64,000 nt of DNA from Membranipora membranacea. Its lineage: Eukaryota; Bryozoa; Gymnolaemata; Cheilostomatida; Membraniporidae. The first letter of the stretch is position 1; each line of letters begins with the position of its first letter. The notes under the pieces were generated by a model. It saw only the letters and a list, made by a program, of their open reading frames with translations. It had not been told where the DNA came from and made no database searches. Both the position numbers and the translations under genes were made by a program. The stretch spans positions 7,395,501-7,459,500 of the forward strand of contig OU612070.1 of NCBI GenBank assembly GCA_914767715.1, written 5' to 3'. This document shows, piece after piece, positions 60,501 through 64,000 of the stretch.

Positions 60501-61400
60501 CAGACATTGTTTTCTCAGACTAAATTTTATAATCCCTCAAGAAAATCTCATTTGTAAACAACCAGTTGTATTGCAGTCTCTGTCTTCCATTACAGGGAAA
60601 GAAATTGTTACTGTTGTGCCTTGTATATCTTTTCCAAAGGATTTAAAGGCAATGTAATATTAGAATATCAAAACCTGAGGATAACCTTTGTGTCTCAAGC
60701 CTTGTTCCTTCTTATGATATGTATGTATTATGGCATTATTACATCAGATTAAAATTGAAGGTTGATTTAAATCAGATGTCTTGTCACATGCTGCATCCCG
60801 GAGCATAGGCGGCAAAATTCGTTGCCTTAGTGGCCAAGCCGCAATATCTGCGCCAAGTTGCTCTCTGTTTGCAGGCAGGTCGGAGCACACCTGGGTGCCA
60901 ACCAAAGCCCAGTGCTAGATAGTTTGTATGGTATATTATACTCAGAGCTTGTCACAGTAACCCAGTTGATGTAGAGTAATTTGTAGCTCAAATTGATGAT
61001 CAAAAGTATAATGAGAGAAGGCCATGAGTATGATACTTTAGCGGGTCAAAGATTTGACTGCCCTAAAATCATCTTTCATGAAGTGCTTTACATTGTTAAT
61101 TTACTTAATTTCACTATAAAAAACATGGTTTTGATTAATTAAGCTCAAGAGTAAATTTGCAGATTTTGTCTACCATGTAAGGAGAAATGAGACCATTGTT
61201 GCGATCTGTGACTATGTTATGATCTTTTTCTACATAGAAATATTGCATATCTACTGCAGAACTAGTTGCTGAAATATGTATTGATTTTCTTTTAGTAATT
61301 TGAAACAAGCACTTATGAATAACTTGTTTCTGTGATTTATATTTGCCATAAAAAATATGCATAAATACATTAAGATTTTAAATGGCATCCAGAATTAATA
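57519..61400. other. No recognised gene
   Basis: Several short open frames (58092-58370, 58355-58660, 59575-59814, 60077-60361, and 60295-60507 on the minus strand) have no motif that I recognise. A (GGCT)4 run lies at about 58432. A GC-rich patch near 60790-60910 stands out from the AT-rich background but is not identified. Confidence 0.4.
57796..57845. repeat. 25-bp perfect direct duplication
   Basis: GTCCTTAGACTCCACTTTAG followed by TCTTA occurs twice in tandem without a mismatch, suggesting a recent slippage or repair event. Confidence 0.95.
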
Positions 61401-63740
61401 AGACTACTAATAAAAAAAAACTAATTTAATTTTTATCGATATAAAATATAAGAATCTTCAACCTTGCCAGCAAGATGGCGAAGGTGATATAAAAATTTGT
61501 TCAAAAATCATAACGATAGAAAACTATTCAAGATAAAGATACAACCAAGAGTGCTGAGGGCTGGAAGAATTAGAAAAGTGAAAGGTTCCCAAACATTTTA
61601 CTTTTTAACGCTTATAATTCAGTGGCTGCTACTCTGAGTTGATGAAAATCCGGGATGCATTTGATATTTGCGAGTGATTCTGATGTATCTTTCTGATCTT
61701 GCAATTTTCTGCTCCCTGCCAAAATGTTTATTCAGATTGAAGTCCTCATTAGCTACATGAAATATCAAAGGAGTAATGTGTGAATCCAAGGAGTTTTATG
61801 GTATTCAGGAAACTGTTGTTAGATACTATACTGGGTCAAGGATTGATAGGGGGATGGGAAAGTGGTATATATAAAGCTTAAATTCCTTTGACTGAATGAA
61901 GTTTTCTGCATGGGTACGTATAATAGACTCCCCCAACTCACCTAAGTGCCACTCACATTATTGAACCACTTTTATATACTTTTCATGTGGATTCAAACTC
62001 ATATAAAAAACAATGGGCTGTGTAAATTTGGAGTTATCTGCTCTCAATTTGCTAAAATAATTCATTTGACTTTTTACCTGCAAGCTTTTTTTTGGGACTA
62101 TGATCAACAATGGAGATATTCAGAAATGCAGAAATTCTCAACTACATTGGAAAATAATTTTAATCTTGGCATTGCTTAGTTAATTTTGACCATCAATCAT
62201 TGTCATCACTCTTATTCAATGCCGAGATTATTCAAGATTGACAAATAATAAATGTTACAAGGGTGAGTAGTACAGATCATGAATAAATTAGAAATTGCCT
62301 TCCCCTGGTTAACTCTTGATGGAGTATAGTTGAGTAATATCATAGATAGTTTGGTGGTACTGAGAAGTAATGTAATTACCATTTCTGATTCTGCTTAAGA
62401 TATATTTCTAACCTTCTTTCAGTTTACCATTTAAGTATGCAACATTAAGGTCAACCAATCATTCTTAAGCTGAGTTACTCTTGGACTACATAGAGCTAGT
62501 GACTGACCAAGACGTGTTTTGTATACATATATCATTTGACATATCCAATATGTACCACCAAGAGATACTGGGCTGATCATGTCAATTGCATAATTTTGTA
62601 TTGTCTTGAATGATGATATTCCAGGAAAAGCAAATACCATCATTCCATCAGACTGACTTTTAGTATCGACTCTGAGTAGTAACCCTGGATAACCGCATGA
62701 GATGCCGTTTTAATTGTCGCTGAGCAATTGAACCTGATTGAAGATGAGGCGAAAGGGGATGGGGTTTTTGTTGGCTTAGCAACGCCGGTGAACAGCCAGT
62801 AAAGCAGTTTCATAATCATTAAAACCTCAAAACAATCCATTCCTGTTGAAACATAACTAACCAGATACTTTGCAAATATCTCAAGGGATAATGCATTCTT
62901 TTTTCTGCACATCGAGAGAACTGTATCATTAATAGCCAAAAGGCAGTCTCATATAGTGATGTTTTATTTGATGTTCAGGCTTTTCATCTATAGAAATTCA
63001 TTGAACTTGAGTAGCGTTGTTGGCCTCTTATCATTCATCAGTTATTAACAACTGGAACAGTTAATTACCTGAGTAAAAGTGAGAGGTTGATATAATGGGT
63101 ATATTGCAAGATTGTGAATGATAAGGGGGACACAATATATCAAGCTCAAGTTACAAATAACCTTAGAGGATGTGTGTTTTTGTGGCTATTTAAAATAATT
63201 TCCATATCTAATACAGCACTTTTGGTTTAATTGATATGTCATTGGTAGTGCTAATGAACTAGCAGCCATCCCACAGTCGTCAATAACGTCAATAACGTCA
63301 AATCATATATCACACCTCAGACTATGGACATTACTCTCACTTGCAGGGGACCAAAATATTAGCTCAGTAAACACATTGCAGGATCCCAGCATTCAAGTTC
63401 AGATCAAAAAGTATTCAACGCAAAAAGTAATGAATTCCATTAAACCACTACTGCCACAGCCGGGCTTTGCCCAGGAGAGCCACCAGTCAAAAATTCTCTC
63501 CCTATTTAAATTTTTGACTGGTGGCTCTGCTTGGCTAAACCCAGCTGTGTCAGCAGTGGTTTAAGTAGAATACTTTGTTTCATCAGACATAAAAGCAAAG
63601 ATTATTTGAAACTGAATTGCATGGTAGTTTGTGATATGTGTGGTCGTATTAACTAGTCTGGAGAGATTTTACCCTCAATTGGTTACAGATCAGCAAGATA
63701 AAGTCAGGAAGAGATAGAATCATGACAAAGTTTCACGATA
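61400..63740. repeat. Repeat mosaic E: modules i, j and a U1/U3-type unit
   Basis: 61400-62690 matches 52590-53560. 62870-62940 matches the start of module j. From 62985 the sequence follows U1 and U3: TTCATTGAACTTGAGTAGCG, CCATCCCACAGTCGTCAATA and CAGCATTCAAGTTCAGATC. It is a fifth copy of the array unit, set apart from the main array. Confidence 0.68.
63444..63560. mobile_element. TTAA-flanked palindromic element 3 (117 bp hairpin)
   Basis: The left arm begins ACCACTACTGCCACAGC and the right arm ends GTGTCAGCAGTGGT. The inner arms AGAGCCACCAGTCAAAAATT and AATTTTTGACTGGTGGCTCT are exact inverses. TTAA flanks it at 63440-63443 and 63561-63564. The paralogous unit U3 shows the empty site (TTTTA-TTAA-GTAGAATAC, 42391-42394). 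Confidence 0.92.
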
Positions 63741-64000
63741 ATGTCAATAATCCTACCCAATACTACCTTATATCTTTAATTCCCTTCACCTGGACACCAA
63801 TTATTATTTAATCTCTGTTTTGCAAATTACCTGTATGAAAGAAAGCATGAAAACTATATTTAAGTAGCACAAAACCCTGGCACCACTAAATACATATCAA
63901 GATGCAATTAACCCTCACCAGTAGGCAACATAATCAACAATGGAAATGCAACATATAAGCTTTTGATATGCACCACAGGGCAGTCAGTAGCCCCTCCACC

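Noticed and set aside
60295-60507. 70-codon minus-strand frame with protein-like composition
   Set aside because: No recognised motif, splice support or second copy; could be chance.
1-64000. CRISPR arrays, operons, bacterial promoters or rRNA
   Set aside because: Spliced genes and LINE/MULE content show animal DNA. The tandem repeats have no spacer structure.

Overview
This window is AT-rich (mostly A and T by eye), intron-bearing genomic DNA of an animal, most likely an invertebrate metazoan. The evidence is spliced C2H2 zinc-finger genes of the BCL11 family, a non-LTR retrotransposon with APE endonuclease and YADD reverse transcriptase, a Mutator-like (MULE) transposase with a SWIM finger, tRNA-derived SINE-like fragments and many palindromic elements. 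The phylum cannot be fixed from the sequence alone.

0-20 kb is the genic part. Two BCL11-like genes lie head-to-tail on the + strand, copy 1 (4891-9784) and copy 2 (11072-18950). I rebuilt both exon by exon. Each encodes an N-terminal BCL11-type finger and a C-terminal cluster of three fingers matching ZnF4-6 of vertebrate BCL11A/B. Intron positions and phases agree between the copies, and three aligned exons have the same or nearly the same length (64/64, 179/179, 165/183 bp), so they arose by tandem duplication. Copy 2 has a candidate first exon that starts MSRR, like the NuRD-recruiting N-terminus of BCL11, SALL and FOG proteins. Copy 1 is shorter and its finger residues have diverged. Both proteins lack the long central region of vertebrate BCL11A/B.

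20-35 kb is transposon-rich. It holds a fold-back repeat (20.5-21.0 kb), a mosaic of old repeat modules (22.4-25.0 kb), a frameshifted MULE (25.5-27.9 kb, minus strand), a 60-bp in-frame tandem array that may be an exon (28.4-28.7 kb, minus strand) and a dead LINE (about 29.9-34.66 kb). A 689-bp TTAA-flanked palindrome has split the LINE's second reading frame.

34.7-52 kb is a higher-order array of diverged tandem units of about 3-4 kb, arranged as (U1 U2)(U3 U4), each pair about 7 kb. Because the pairs align, later insertions can be seen as filled versus empty sites: a 777-bp TTAA palindrome in U2, a 4061-bp element with 25-bp terminal inverted repeats in U4, and a SINE-like insert in U1. 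Further copies of the same modules lie at 51.5-57.0 and 61.4-63.7 kb, the last with a 117-bp TTAA palindrome whose empty site is visible in U3.

The most interesting features are the tandem BCL11-like pair and the group of three sequence-unrelated palindromes that all sit in duplicated TTAA, two with an empty paralogous site and one whose removal restores a reading frame. No convincing host gene was found between 29 and 64 kb.
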